In this document: positions 56,116 to 64,000 of the stretch, piece by piece
How positions within the stretch are numbered: position 1 is the first letter of the stretch
Layout of the letters: every line of letters begins with the position of its first letter
NCBI RefSeq assembly: GCF_016907475.1
Contig: NZ_JAFBCA010000001.1
Coordinates: 3,906,001-3,970,000 of the forward strand
Direction: 5' to 3'
Origin: Nocardioides cavernae
GTDB taxonomy: Bacteria; Actinomycetota; Actinomycetes; Propionibacteriales; Nocardioidaceae
DNA: 64,000 nucleotides
Notes under the pieces: model-generated
What the model was told of the DNA's origin: nothing
The model's input: only the letters and a program-made list of their open reading frames with translations
The model's database searches: none
Position numbers and translations under genes: made by a program

Positions 56116-56259
56116 GTTGTGACGGACACGACCAGCGTTGGGGGTTGTGTGAACGTTCAAAGGTTGCAAGTCTGGTCGCTGCGCTTTCTGGCGCCCGGGC
56201 CCAGCTGAACGTCCGTAAACAGCAACCCGACGTGATGTGAAAGAGGGAATCCCCCACCC

Positions 56260-56511
56260 ATGGATTGGCGCAGCCGCTCCGCATGCCTCGACGAGGACCC
56301 TGAGCTGTTCTTCCCGATCGGCAACACCGGTCCCGCGATCCTCCAGATCGAGGAGGCCAAGCAGGTCTGCCGTCGTTGTGAGGTACGGGAGCAGTGTCTT
56401 GCCTGGGCCCTCGAGGCCGGCCAGGACCACGGAGTCTGGGGCGGCCTCAGCGAGGACGAGCGTCGCGCGCTGAAGCGCCGCAACGCCCGCGCGCGCATCC
56501 GCACCGCCTGA
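56260..56511 (+). CDS. whiB1: WhiB1-type iron-sulfur transcription factor
   Basis: An 83-residue WhiB protein. Cysteines 9, 37, 40 and 46 bind a [4Fe-4S] cluster, GVWGG (58-62) is the family turn, and a basic C-terminal tail follows. The start MDWRSR and the LFFPIGNTGPA stretch fit WhiB1/WblE, which senses nitric oxide and binds the primary sigma factor. In mycobacteria whiB1 also faces pdtaS, which supports the name. The 156-bp upstream gap shows only a TGTGA half-site, not a full CRP site. Confidence 0.92.
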   Translation: MDWRSRSACLDEDPELFFPIGNTGPAILQIEEAKQVCRRCEVREQCLAWALEAGQDHGVWGGLSEDERRALKRRNARARIRTA

Positions 56512-56513
56512 CG

Positions 56514-57992
56514 TCAGTCGACCGGCAGGTCTGCCTGCACCCGTGTGCCACGGCTCCCGGGGCCGATCTCGAGCACGCCGCCCAGCTCGGACTCCACCAG
56601 CGTGCGCACGATCGACAGGCCCAGCTGGGTCGACGAGTCGAGGTCGAAGTCGTCGGGCAGGCCCCGACCGTCGTCCTCGACCACGACGTGCAGCCGACCC
56701 ACGATGCGGCGCGCGGTGACCACCACGCGGCCCGAGTGCTCCACCGTCGCGACCTCCTGGTCGGAGTAGCCGTGCTCGACGGCGTTCTGCAGCAGCTCGG
56801 TCAGCACCATCGCGAGCGGGGTGGCCGCCTCCGAGGGCAGCTTGCCGAAGGAACCCTCCCGCACGACGCGCACCGGCATCTCCACCCCGCTGACGTCGAC
56901 GACCATCGAGCCGAGCCGGTCGGCGATCTCGTCGAAGTCCACGGTCTCCTCCACCGCGTGGCTCAGCGTCTCGTGCACGATCGCGATCGAGCCCACGCGG
57001 CGCACGGCCTCCTCGAGGGCCGCCTTGGCGTCCTCGGCGCCCGTACGACGCGCCTGCAGGCGCAGCAGCGCGGCGACCGTCTGCAGGTTGTTCTTCACCC
57101 GGTGGTGGATCTCGCGGATAGTGACGTCCTTGGTGACCAGCTCGCGGTCGCGGCTGCGCAGCTCGGTGACGTCACGCACCAGCAGCAACGCCCCGCTGCG
57201 CTCCCCCTGCGGACGCAGCGGGATGCTGCGCACGATGAGTGTGACCTCGTCGGTGCCGACCTCGGTCGCGCGCCCGTCGCGGCCGCCCAGCACGGCGCTC
57301 AGCGTCTCCTCGTCCGGCCGCCTGCGGGCCGGCACCAGCTCGCGCGTCAGGTCGGTGAGGACCAGGCCGGCGAGGTCGCCCTGCAGGCCGAGCCGGCGGT
57401 AGGCCGACAGCCCGTTGGGACTGGCGTAGACGACGCGGCCGGCCGGGTCGAGACGGACGAACCCGTCGCCCACCCGCGGTGAGTCGGCGTGGTCGCTGCG
57501 CTGGTCGCTGAGCGGGAAGTGCCCCGCGGCGATCATCTGCGTCAGGTCGGCCGCCGTCTGGAGATAGCTGAGCTCGAGCCGGCTGGGCGTGCGTACGCCG
57601 AGCAGGTTGGTGTTGCGACCGATCGTCGCGATCACCCGGCCGGCCCGGCGCACGGGGATGACCTCCACCCTCACCGGCACGTCGTCGCGCCACTCCGGGT
57701 CGCCCTCGCGCACCAGGCGCCCGGTCGTGAAGGCCTCGTCGAGCATCCGGCGGCGACCGGTCGGGATGAAGGTCCCCAGGACGTCGTCCACCAGCGCCGT
57801 CGGGCCGGTCGTGGGGCGCATCTGGCCGCCCGCCCAGTAGCCCTTGCCCTCGCGGTCCGCGAGCCACAGCACGAGGTCCGCGAAGGAGAGGTCGGCGAGG
57901 ATCTGCCAGTCCGCCATGAGCAGCTGGAGCCACGCGACGTCGTCCTCGACGAGGTCGGTGTGGGCTCGCACGAGCTCGTGGAGGGAGGGCAC
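56514..57992 (-). CDS. pdtaS: Sensor histidine kinase PdtaS
   Basis: A 492-residue cytoplasmic kinase. A GAF-like domain (about 1-150) and a PAS domain (about 170-285) precede a HisKA_2 domain with REIHHRVKNNLQ (H296/H297) and an HATPase with the N-box asparagine N403 and DDGRGLP. In mycobacteria PdtaS phosphorylates PdtaR, an ANTAR RNA-binding regulator. No response regulator is adjacent here. It converges on whiB1, with the two stops 2 bp apart inside the palindrome CTGACGTCAG. Confidence 0.9.
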   Translation of the reverse strand: MPSLHELVRAHTDLVEDDVAWLQLLMADWQILADLSFADLVLWLADREGKGYWAGGQMRPTTGPTALVDDVLGTFIPTGRRRMLDEAFTTGRLVREGDPEWRDDVPVRVEVIPVRRAGRVIATIGRNTNLLGVRTPSRLELSYLQTAADLTQMIAAGHFPLSDQRSDHADSPRVGDGFVRLDPAGRVVYASPNGLSAYRRLGLQGDLAGLVLTDLTRELVPARRRPDEETLSAVLGGRDGRATEVGTDEVTLIVRSIPLRPQGERSGALLLVRDVTELRSRDRELVTKDVTIREIHHRVKNNLQTVAALLRLQARRTGAEDAKAALEEAVRRVGSIAIVHETLSHAVEETVDFDEIADRLGSMVVDVSGVEMPVRVVREGSFGKLPSEAATPLAMVLTELLQNAVEHGYSDQEVATVEHSGRVVVTARRIVGRLHVVVEDDGRGLPDDFDLDSSTQLGLSIVRTLVESELGGVLEIGPGSRGTRVQADLPVD

Positions 57993-58084
57993 CCCGCCAG
58001 CCTAGGGCCAGCCCGAGGCCGGGCTGGGGCAGCGTCCGAGGCCGGGATGGGGCAACGTCCGAGGGGGCTGGCAGGATGGGGCGC

Positions 58085-58939
58085 ATGTCGATCGGCTACT
58101 GGGACCAGGTGCAGAAGGCCGGGTTCGAGGTCCCCTCGGACCGCCCGCTCGACGAGCTGACGGCCGAGCTCACCGCGATGCTCGGATCCACCCGGCCCGA
58201 GGTCCGCGACGGCACCGCCTTCCCCGCCCTCGCCACGTGGATCGCCAACGGCGTCTACGACGACCTGCTCGCCGGGCTCGGCGACGGCATGGTCGCCGGG
58301 CTCTCGGTCGGGCTCGGCGAGGACGGGACCGACAGCGTCTTCCGACGCAGCTTCAGCGCCCTGATCCTGGGCGCGTGCATCGAGCGTGACAACGAGCGGC
58401 ACCTGCTGCCGGGCGCGAAGATCCTCGAGTGGGGCGACCGGGCGATGACCTGGTTCCTCGCCGAGCGCGACACCCGCGGCTACGTCCTGGAGAAGGGGTG
58501 GGCGCACACGGTCGCCCACGGCGCCGACACGTTGGGCGCGCTCGCCGAGTCCCCCCACCTCGCGGGGCCGGAGCACACGGTGCTCCTCGACATCGTGGCC
58601 GAGCGCCTGCTCGACCAGCCGGCCGACGCTCCCCTGGCCTCCGGTGAGCCGGACCGCCTCGCCGCCGCGGTGATGCAGGTCCTGCGGCGCAACACGCTCG
58701 GCGTCGACACCCTCGAGCCGTGGGTGCACCGCCTCGGGGCCGCGGCCAACCCCTACCGAGGGGTGGTCGACCACGACCCCTACGCCCTGACGGCCGCGCC
58801 GCAGGCGTTCCTCCGCGCGCTCTTCCTGCACCTCTCGCTGGGTCACGAGCCGCCCGCTGTGCGGCCCGACCTGCTCCTCGTCGTGATCGACGCGCTGCGG
58901 ATGACCAACGCTCCCTACCTGCGAGTAGACACCCGCTAA
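58085..58939 (+). CDS. DUF2785 family protein
   Basis: A 284-residue soluble, mostly helical protein with segments EKGWAHTVAHGAD and VHRLGAAANPYRG that match the DUF2785 family. Function is unknown. The ATG at 58085 has CAGGAT 7 bases before it; an ATG three codons upstream is possible. It lies divergent from pdtaS and 10 bp before the ilvG-like gene. Confidence 0.75.
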   Translation: MSIGYWDQVQKAGFEVPSDRPLDELTAELTAMLGSTRPEVRDGTAFPALATWIANGVYDDLLAGLGDGMVAGLSVGLGEDGTDSVFRRSFSALILGACIERDNERHLLPGAKILEWGDRAMTWFLAERDTRGYVLEKGWAHTVAHGADTLGALAESPHLAGPEHTVLLDIVAERLLDQPADAPLASGEPDRLAAAVMQVLRRNTLGVDTLEPWVHRLGAAANPYRGVVDHDPYALTAAPQAFLRALFLHLSLGHEPPAVRPDLLLVVIDALRMTNAPYLRVDTR

Positions 58940-58942
58940 CCT
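58937..58942 (+). promoter_or_regulatory. -10 element for leaderless ilvG-like gene
   Basis: TAACCT, then 7 bases, then the ATG at 58950. It overlaps the stop region of the preceding gene. Confidence 0.45.
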
Positions 58943-58949
58943 GCGGGGC

Positions 58950-60620
58950 ATGAGCGATATTTCCGGTCACAGCGGCGAGCTGGCCGTGCACGTCGCCCGC
59001 GCGCACGGCGTGGAGACGATGTTCACCCTCTCCGGCGCCCACGTCTTCCCGATGTACGACGGCGCAGTGCGGATCAACCAGGATGGCCAGGAGCCGCAGA
59101 TGCGGCTGCTCGACGTGCGCCACGAGCAGACCGCCGCCTTCGCCGCCGAGGCGACCGGCAAGCTCACCCGCGTCCCCGGGCTCGCCGTCCTCACCGCCGG
59201 TCCCGGCGTCACCAACGGCATCAGCGCGATCGCGCAGGCCCAGTTCGCCGGCTCCCCGATGGTCGTGGTCGGCGGCCGCGCCCCGCAGAACCGATGGGGC
59301 ACCGGCTCGCTGCAGGAGCTCGACCAGCCGCCGATCATCGCTCCGGTCGCGAAGGCGGCGAGCACCATCATGACCGCGGGTGACGTCGCGGCCGGCGTCG
59401 ACGAGGCCTTCACCCTGGCCCGCTCGAGCCACCGCGGCCCGGTGTTCGTCGACGTGCCGATGGACGAGTTCTTCAACTCGGCGTCCGGCACCGTCGGGTC
59501 GGGCGAGGGCACCCGCATCGAGCCCGACGGCGACGCCATCGCCACCATCGCCGGCCTGCTCGCGCGGGCGCAGCGTCCCGTCCTCATCCTCGGCACCGAC
59601 GTGTGGGCCGACCACGCGGAGGCGGCCGCGCTGCGCTTCGTCGAGGACCTCGGCATCCCGACGCTCACCAACGGCATGGGCCGCGGCGTCATCCCCGGCG
59701 GGCACCGCTCGCTGGTCACCAAGGCCCGCGGTGCGGCGCTGTCCGGGGCGGACCTGGTGGTCGTCGTGGGCACCCCCCTCGACTTCCGCCTCGGCTACGG
59801 CGCCTTCGGCGGCCCGGACAAGAACCCGACGGGCGAGTTCGCCCGCGTCGTCCACATCGCCGACTCCCCCGGCCAGGTCTCCGGTCACGCCGAGCTCGCC
59901 GCGTCCGTCGCGGGCGACCTGACCACGGTCCTCGACGGTCTGCAGAGGGCGATCGAGGGCGGCGACAAGCCCGACTGGCACGCGTGGGCCGACACGCTGC
60001 GCGACCAGGTGAAGGCCGCCGCGGAGAGGGATGCGCAGCTCCTCACCGCCGAGGCCGACCCGATCCACCCCGCCCGCATCTACGGCGAGCTGGTCCCCCG
60101 CCTCGAGGACGACTCGGTCGTGATCGGCGACGGCGGCGACTTCGTCTCCTTCGCCGGGAAGTACGTCGAGCCGAAGCGGCCCGGCGGCTGGCTCGACCCC
60201 GGCCCCTACGGCTGCCTCGGCGCCGGTCTCGGCGCGGCGATCGCGGCCCGCGTCGCGCGGCCGAGCGCCCAGGTCACGCTCCTCCTCGGCGACGGCGCCG
60301 CCGGCTTCTCGCTGATGGACGTCGACACGCTGGTGCGCCACGACCTGCCGGTCGTCATGGTGATGGGCAACAACTCCGCCTGGGGCCTGGAGAAGGGCCC
60401 GATGCAGATGCTCTACGGCTACGACGTCGTCGCCGACCTCGCCCAGCGCACGCCGTACGACGACGTGGTCAAGGCACTCGGCGGCGCGGGCGAGACCGTG
60501 ACCGACCCGAAGCAGATCGGGCCCGCCCTCGACCGGGCGTACGCCTCGGGCGTGCCCTACCTCGTCAACGTGATCACCGACGTCGAGGCGGCCTACCCGC
60601 GCAACACCTTCGGCATCTGA
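58950..60620 (+). CDS. ilvG: IlvG-like thiamine-diphosphate enzyme (acetolactate synthase family)
   Basis: A 556-residue three-domain ThDP enzyme. The catalytic glutamate is in RHEQTAAFAAEA, and the cofactor-binding GDGAAGFSLMD to GNNSAWGLEK region is complete. It looks most like mycobacterial IlvG; acetolactate synthase activity is not certain, and a 2-hydroxyacyl-CoA lyase or related decarboxylase is possible. No small regulatory ilvN subunit is nearby. TAACCT 7 bases before the ATG suggests a leaderless start. A GNAT gene begins 10 bp after. Confidence 0.85.
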   Translation: MSDISGHSGELAVHVARAHGVETMFTLSGAHVFPMYDGAVRINQDGQEPQMRLLDVRHEQTAAFAAEATGKLTRVPGLAVLTAGPGVTNGISAIAQAQFAGSPMVVVGGRAPQNRWGTGSLQELDQPPIIAPVAKAASTIMTAGDVAAGVDEAFTLARSSHRGPVFVDVPMDEFFNSASGTVGSGEGTRIEPDGDAIATIAGLLARAQRPVLILGTDVWADHAEAAALRFVEDLGIPTLTNGMGRGVIPGGHRSLVTKARGAALSGADLVVVVGTPLDFRLGYGAFGGPDKNPTGEFARVVHIADSPGQVSGHAELAASVAGDLTTVLDGLQRAIEGGDKPDWHAWADTLRDQVKAAAERDAQLLTAEADPIHPARIYGELVPRLEDDSVVIGDGGDFVSFAGKYVEPKRPGGWLDPGPYGCLGAGLGAAIAARVARPSAQVTLLLGDGAAGFSLMDVDTLVRHDLPVVMVMGNNSAWGLEKGPMQMLYGYDVVADLAQRTPYDDVVKALGGAGETVTDPKQIGPALDRAYASGVPYLVNVITDVEAAYPRNTFGI

Positions 60621-60630
60621 GGTCCCCGTC

Positions 60631-61110
60631 GTGGAGATCCGCCGGATCCGGCCCGGGGAGCACGCCGCCGCCGGCGACGTGTGCGTGGCGGCGTACGACC
60701 CGCTCCTGACCGGCGCCGAGGACGACTACCGCGAGCGGCTGCACGACGTCGCGACCCGTGACGCGCAGGCCGAGGTGTGGGTGGCCGCGATCGAGGACCG
60801 GGTCGTCGGCGTCGTCACCTACTGCCCGCCCGGCTCCCCGTGGCGCGAGATCGGGCGCGACGACGAGGGCGAGTTCCGGATGCTCGCGGTCGATCCGGCT
60901 GCCCAAGGATCGGGTGCGGGCACCGCCCTCGCCCGGCTGTGCGAGGAACGGGCCCGCGAGCACGGGGCATCCGGCATGGCGTTGTCGTCGCTCGCGACGA
61001 TGGCCGCCGCGCACAAGGTCTACGGGCGCCTCGGCTACACCCGTGACCCCGGCCGCGACTGGTCGCCGGTGCCCGGGGTCGACCTGCTGGCGTTCAGCAA
61101 GACCTTCTGA
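60631..61110 (+). CDS. GNAT acetyltransferase
   Basis: A 159-residue single GNAT domain. The acetyl-CoA loop is EFRMLAVDPAAQGSGAGTALAR (about 83-103) and YGRLGYTRDP marks the end of the fold. The substrate is unknown. GTG start at 60631, 10 bp after the IlvG-like gene, so it is probably co-transcribed. Confidence 0.82.
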   Translation: MEIRRIRPGEHAAAGDVCVAAYDPLLTGAEDDYRERLHDVATRDAQAEVWVAAIEDRVVGVVTYCPPGSPWREIGRDDEGEFRMLAVDPAAQGSGAGTALARLCEERAREHGASGMALSSLATMAAAHKVYGRLGYTRDPGRDWSPVPGVDLLAFSKTF

Positions 61111-61114
61111 GGCG

Positions 61115-62518
61115 TCAGCAGCGGCGGACCGTCGACGGGTCGGTGGGGTCGTCGAAGCAGACCGTGCCGGTCGGGATGCCGGTCATCCGTCCGCCACGGA
61201 GCAGCTGCCACCCCCAGGTCCGCCACGTCCCGTCGTCGTCGGCGACGGCCGTGACCAGGCCTCCGCGGCTCGTCAGCCACGTGCGCGACGAATCGTCGTC
61301 GGCGAGCTCGACCTCGCCCACCGGCTCGAGGACTTGCAGTCGGTCGCCGTCCTGCGCGAGCACCCGGACGTACGACGGGTCCGACGCGGAGGTCACGAGG
61401 AACGACGCGCCGTCGGACATGACGGAGATCGGCTGCACCGTGGAGACCCGCGGGTCGTCGACCTCCAGCTCGTGCCGGATCGCGGGACCGTCGTCACTCT
61501 CCACCACTAGGACCGGCGGCGCCCCGTCCTCGATCCGTGCGGTGTAGCGGTAGCCCTGCTCGAACCGCGCGCCCTCTCCCGGCCCGAACGTCTGCCGCGC
61601 CACGTCGCCGTCCGTCGGGAGGTCGTCGATCGCGCCCTCCTCGCAGGGCGTGCGGCCCCCCTCGGCGCTGTCACGCACGCAGCCCTCCTCGACCGCAACG
61701 AGCACGCCGGCGTCGGTGAGCTGCCAGCTCCAGGTGTCGAGCACGATGGACCTCGGACGCGCGAGGGTCATGTTGCCGGCCGCATAGCTGTTGACCGACC
61801 TGCTCGACCAGAGCCTGCCGCCCTCCAACCAGTAGTCCTGGATCCGCACCATCTCGTAGTGCGCGGTCCGGGTGCCCGGCACCGGGACCTCACCCCGCAG
61901 GAGCAGCTCGGGGTCTGCCGCGACCGCCTGGACGAGGAGGCCGTCCCGCAGGTCGAAGACGAGCGGATAGCCACCGTTGACGAAGTCGTCGTGGTAGAGC
62001 ACCAGCTCCTGGTCGCCGTCGCCGTCGGCGTCGATCGGGTCGAGCACGTTGGTGGCGATCGTCGTCCCGAGCTCCGCGATGCCGTAGGCCACCTCGCCCG
62101 TGCTGCTGAGCGTCGTCTCCAGCCGGTAGCGGCCGTCGAAGTCCTTGGTCGGCTCGCCCCGGAAGACGACCGTCTCGTAGCTGCCGTCGCCGTCGAGATC
62201 GAGCCGCGGCTGTCGATCGGAGTCGTTGCGCTCCCAGTTCCGACCGACGTCGGACGGCACCTCGACCTTCGGTGCGTCGGGCTTCGGCGCGACGTCGTCG
62301 GAGCGCGGGTTGCGGGACAGCCCCTGCAGGACCACGCCGAGCACCAGCAGCACCACCGCCGCGGTGGCGAGCAGCACCCACGGTGACTGCCAGCGCGGTC
62401 GCAGCTGCACGACGGGGCTCAGCGGGGCGAGGTGTTCGGGCCGCACCTGCTCGGCGCGCGCGGCGAGCGCGGCGCGCAGCCGGTCCTCCATCTCCGACAT
62501 CGTGTCCGGCGTGCTCAT
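61115..62518 (-). CDS. Membrane protein with anti-sigma-like N-terminus and calcium-type DxDGDG repeats
   Basis: A 467-residue protein. A short cytoplasmic segment (EMEDRLRAALAARAEQ) precedes one membrane helix (about 45-67); the external part has DLDGDG (107-112) and DADGDG (163-168), patterns that bind calcium in FG-GAP/dockerin-like folds, then a beta-rich domain with cysteine pairs. The ATG at 62518 overlaps the stop of the ECF sigma gene (ATGA). It may sequester that sigma factor at the membrane and sense an outside signal. No zinc-type anti-sigma motif (HxxxCxxC) is present, so the role is inferred from position. Confidence 0.7.
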   Translation of the reverse strand: MSTPDTMSEMEDRLRAALAARAEQVRPEHLAPLSPVVQLRPRWQSPWVLLATAAVVLLVLGVVLQGLSRNPRSDDVAPKPDAPKVEVPSDVGRNWERNDSDRQPRLDLDGDGSYETVVFRGEPTKDFDGRYRLETTLSSTGEVAYGIAELGTTIATNVLDPIDADGDGDQELVLYHDDFVNGGYPLVFDLRDGLLVQAVAADPELLLRGEVPVPGTRTAHYEMVRIQDYWLEGGRLWSSRSVNSYAAGNMTLARPRSIVLDTWSWQLTDAGVLVAVEEGCVRDSAEGGRTPCEEGAIDDLPTDGDVARQTFGPGEGARFEQGYRYTARIEDGAPPVLVVESDDGPAIRHELEVDDPRVSTVQPISVMSDGASFLVTSASDPSYVRVLAQDGDRLQVLEPVGEVELADDDSSRTWLTSRGGLVTAVADDDGTWRTWGWQLLRGGRMTGIPTGTVCFDDPTDPSTVRRC

Positions 62519-63060
62519 CGCTCCCCCTTCCCCGAGCTCGTCGTGGACTTCATGGCCTTCTCCAACGCGACGAGCGCGCGGCTGGCGGTCGACTTGACCG
62601 TGCCCTGGCTGATCGCGAGCGTCTGCGCGATCTCGGCCTCGGACAGGTTCGACCAGTAGCGCAGCACCAGGACCTCCCGCTGCCGGGGGGCGAGCTGCTG
62701 CAACGCCTCGATGACCTCCCGGTGCTCCTCCGCCAGCACCGCGCTGTCCTCGGGCGAGGGTGGTGACAGGTCGTGAGGGGGCGAGTACGCGCGGGCCGTA
62801 CGCCGCCTGCGCAGCGCCGAGCGAGCCGTGTTGACCACCGACACCCGGAGGTAGGCCAGCGCCTTCGACGGATCCTTCACCGCGTCCGGGCGGCGGGCGA
62901 GCGCAGCGAACGCGTCCTGGACGACGTCCTCGGCCGAGGCGAAGTCGTCGACCAGCAGCACGGCCATCCTCACCAGCGAGAGCCGGTGGGCGGCGTAGAG
63001 CTCGGTGATGTCCACCGACGGCTCCATCCCGATCCCCACCCCTGCTGCCCTCGCGCTCAT
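62515..63060 (-). CDS. ECF sigma factor, SigE-like family
   Basis: A 181-residue ECF sigma factor. Region 2 contains VDDFASAEDVVQDAFAALARR and region 4 LPPRQ-like LAPRQREVLVLRYW followed by SEAEIAQTLAISQGTVKS. It fits the actinobacterial SigE-like group usually paired with a membrane anti-sigma. The start at 63060 is chosen, but an ATG at 63027 is possible. The next gene overlaps its stop and is probably its partner. Confidence 0.88.
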   Translation of the reverse strand: MSARAAGVGIGMEPSVDITELYAAHRLSLVRMAVLLVDDFASAEDVVQDAFAALARRPDAVKDPSKALAYLRVSVVNTARSALRRRRTARAYSPPHDLSPPSPEDSAVLAEEHREVIEALQQLAPRQREVLVLRYWSNLSEAEIAQTLAISQGTVKSTASRALVALEKAMKSTTSSGKGER

Positions 63061-63127
63061 GTCTGGTAGACGTGTGTCAGTCCCTCAGGTTGCCCCACCG
63101 ACCCCATGATTCCCGGAAGGCCTGCCC

Positions 63128-63502
63128 ATGCCGCAGCTCGAGCCCGCCACGCTGACGTACGTGGTCACCGACGACGACACCGCCGCGGCTGTCGGCAGCG
63201 GGTCGCTGCCCGTCCTCGGTACGCCGCGACTGCTGGCGTGGCTGGAGGCCGCGACCTGCGCGTGCGTCGCGCCTGTGCTCCCGGACGGGTCGACCAGCGT
63301 CGGCACGCGGGTGCAGGTCGAGCACCTCGCGGCGAGCCCGGTCGGCGCCGAGGTCGAGGTCAGCGCGTCCAGCGCCTACGAGGACGGCCGCCTCCACCGG
63401 TTCACCGTGAGCGCCCGCGACGCAGCCAGCGGGAAGGTCCTCGCCGCCGGGGAGATCACCCGGGTCGTCGTCGACGCGGAGCGGTTCATGTCGCGGCTCT
63501 GA
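63128..63502 (+). CDS. Hotdog-fold thioesterase (FlK-like)
   Basis: A 124-residue hotdog protein. The segment GSLPVLGTPRLLAWLEAAT and VGTRVQVEHLAASPVG are the signatures of the fluoroacetyl-CoA-thioesterase-like group, including the catalytic threonine and glutamate region and the histidine in EHLAA. The natural substrate is probably a general acyl-CoA; nothing nearby suggests fluorinated compounds. GGAAGG stands 5-10 bases before the ATG. Confidence 0.75.
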   Translation: MPQLEPATLTYVVTDDDTAAAVGSGSLPVLGTPRLLAWLEAATCACVAPVLPDGSTSVGTRVQVEHLAASPVGAEVEVSASSAYEDGRLHRFTVSARDAASGKVLAAGEITRVVVDAERFMSRL

Positions 63503-63518
63503 CCGGCCGCACCAGCAC

Positions 63519-64000
63519 TCAGAGCTCGCGGAGCACCCGGGCCGGGGACCCGACGGCGACGACCCCGGCGGGCAGGTCGCGGGTGACGACCGACCCCGCA
63601 CCCACGACGGTGTCGGCACCGATGGTGACGCCGGGGCAGACGATGACGCCGCCACCGAGCCACACGTTGTCGCCGATCGTGATGGGCTCGGCGGCCTCCC
63701 ACTTGTCACGCCTGGGCTGGGGCTCGAGCGGGTGGGTGGCGGTCAGCAGCTGGACGTTCGGGCCGATCTGGACGTCGTCGCCGATCGTGATCGCGGCGAC
63801 GTCGAGGAAGGTCACGCCCCAGTTGACGAAGGTGCGGGCGCCGATCGTGGTCTGGTAGCCGTAGTCGCACTGGAGCGGCGGCCGGACCTCGCTGTGCTCA
63901 CCGAGGCCGCCCAGCAGCTCCTCGAGCAGCACGCGCCGACCGTTCGCGTCGTTGGGGTCCATGGTGTTGATCCGGTGCGCGAGCCCCTGGGCGCGTTGCG
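63519..64000 (-). CDS. Maltose/galactoside O-acetyltransferase family, 5' end beyond the window
   Basis: The C-terminal ~160 residues of a left-handed beta-helix acetyltransferase (Maa/LacA group). TIGARTFVNWG, TATHPLEP and the hexapeptide repeats ITIGDNVWLGGG and VTIGADTVVGAG are present. The frame stays open past an internal methionine at 63962 and past the window end (QGLAHRINTMDPND), so the N-terminal mac domain lies beyond base 64000. It acetylates a sugar or similar hydroxyl group using acetyl-CoA. Confidence 0.88.
   Translation of the reverse strand, partial: QRAQGLAHRINTMDPNDANGRRVLLEELLGGLGEHSEVRPPLQCDYGYQTTIGARTFVNWGVTFLDVAAITIGDDVQIGPNVQLLTATHPLEPQPRRDKWEAAEPITIGDNVWLGGGVIVCPGVTIGADTVVGAGSVVTRDLPAGVVAVGSPARVLREL

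Noticed and set aside
56104..56259. CRP site upstream of whiB1
   Set aside because: Only one TGTGA half-site is present and the other half does not match TCACA.

Overview
The window is high-GC DNA with actinobacterial gene content and order. The evidence is a WhiB protein, a one-polypeptide 2-oxoglutarate decarboxylase (Kgd), a nickel superoxide dismutase, and the run argS-lysA-hom-thrC-thrB-rho-rpmE-prfA-prmC-tsaC-wecA-atp-DUF2550, which (from memory) has the same order in Mycobacterium tuberculosis. A Nocardioides-like member of the Nocardioidaceae is the best guess, but the sequence alone does not fix the genus. No insertion sequence, prophage, CRISPR array or rRNA was seen. There is one tRNA.

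Layout. 1-9 kb: a repeat doublet, a phosphatase/D-amino-acid oxidase pair, a small cysteine protein plus ferritin behind an IdeR-like iron box, a B12 module (MeaA mutase and PduO adenosyltransferase), a diguanylate cyclase, and a divergent MFS/LacI pair with palindromic operators. 9-30 kb, nearly all on the minus strand: arginyl-tRNA synthetase, lysine and threonine biosynthesis, rho, ribosomal protein L31, release factor 1 and its methylase, tsaC, wecA and the whole F1Fo ATP synthase operon, which starts at a CRP-like site. 30-40 kb: a thioesterase, tRNA-Arg(CCG), then an envelope island with an MreB-like actin, a RodA-type SEDS polymerase fused to a class B penicillin-binding protein, an orphan one-pass membrane protein, a large secreted protein, an LCP ligase-like protein and a lipoprotein. 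40-50 kb: kgd and a set of oxidoreductases and acyltransferases. 50-64 kb: a frameshifted collagen-like gene, malic enzyme, nickel SOD with its protease, a RsbW-SigF switch, WhiB1 opposite the sensor kinase PdtaS, an IlvG-like enzyme, an ECF sigma factor with a membrane partner, and an acetyltransferase cut by the window end.

Two points stand out. The Rho protein in the canonical rho locus aligns without gaps to E. coli Rho over the ATPase core, yet lacks the Walker A lysine (A404), the catalytic glutamate (T431) and the residue matching R353 (G573). It may therefore be unable to hydrolyse ATP in the usual way. Second, a glycosyltransferase (SEDS) and a transpeptidase (PBP2-type) that normally form a two-protein complex are one 973-residue polypeptide. 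It is co-directional with an unknown membrane protein and faces an MreB-like gene, so the three may form a compact wall-synthesis module.

Many genes here appear to be transcribed without a leader: a TANNNT hexamer lies 6-7 bases before the start codon. Starts were chosen by Shine-Dalgarno sequence, by that pattern, or by ATGA/GTGA overlap with the gene upstream.
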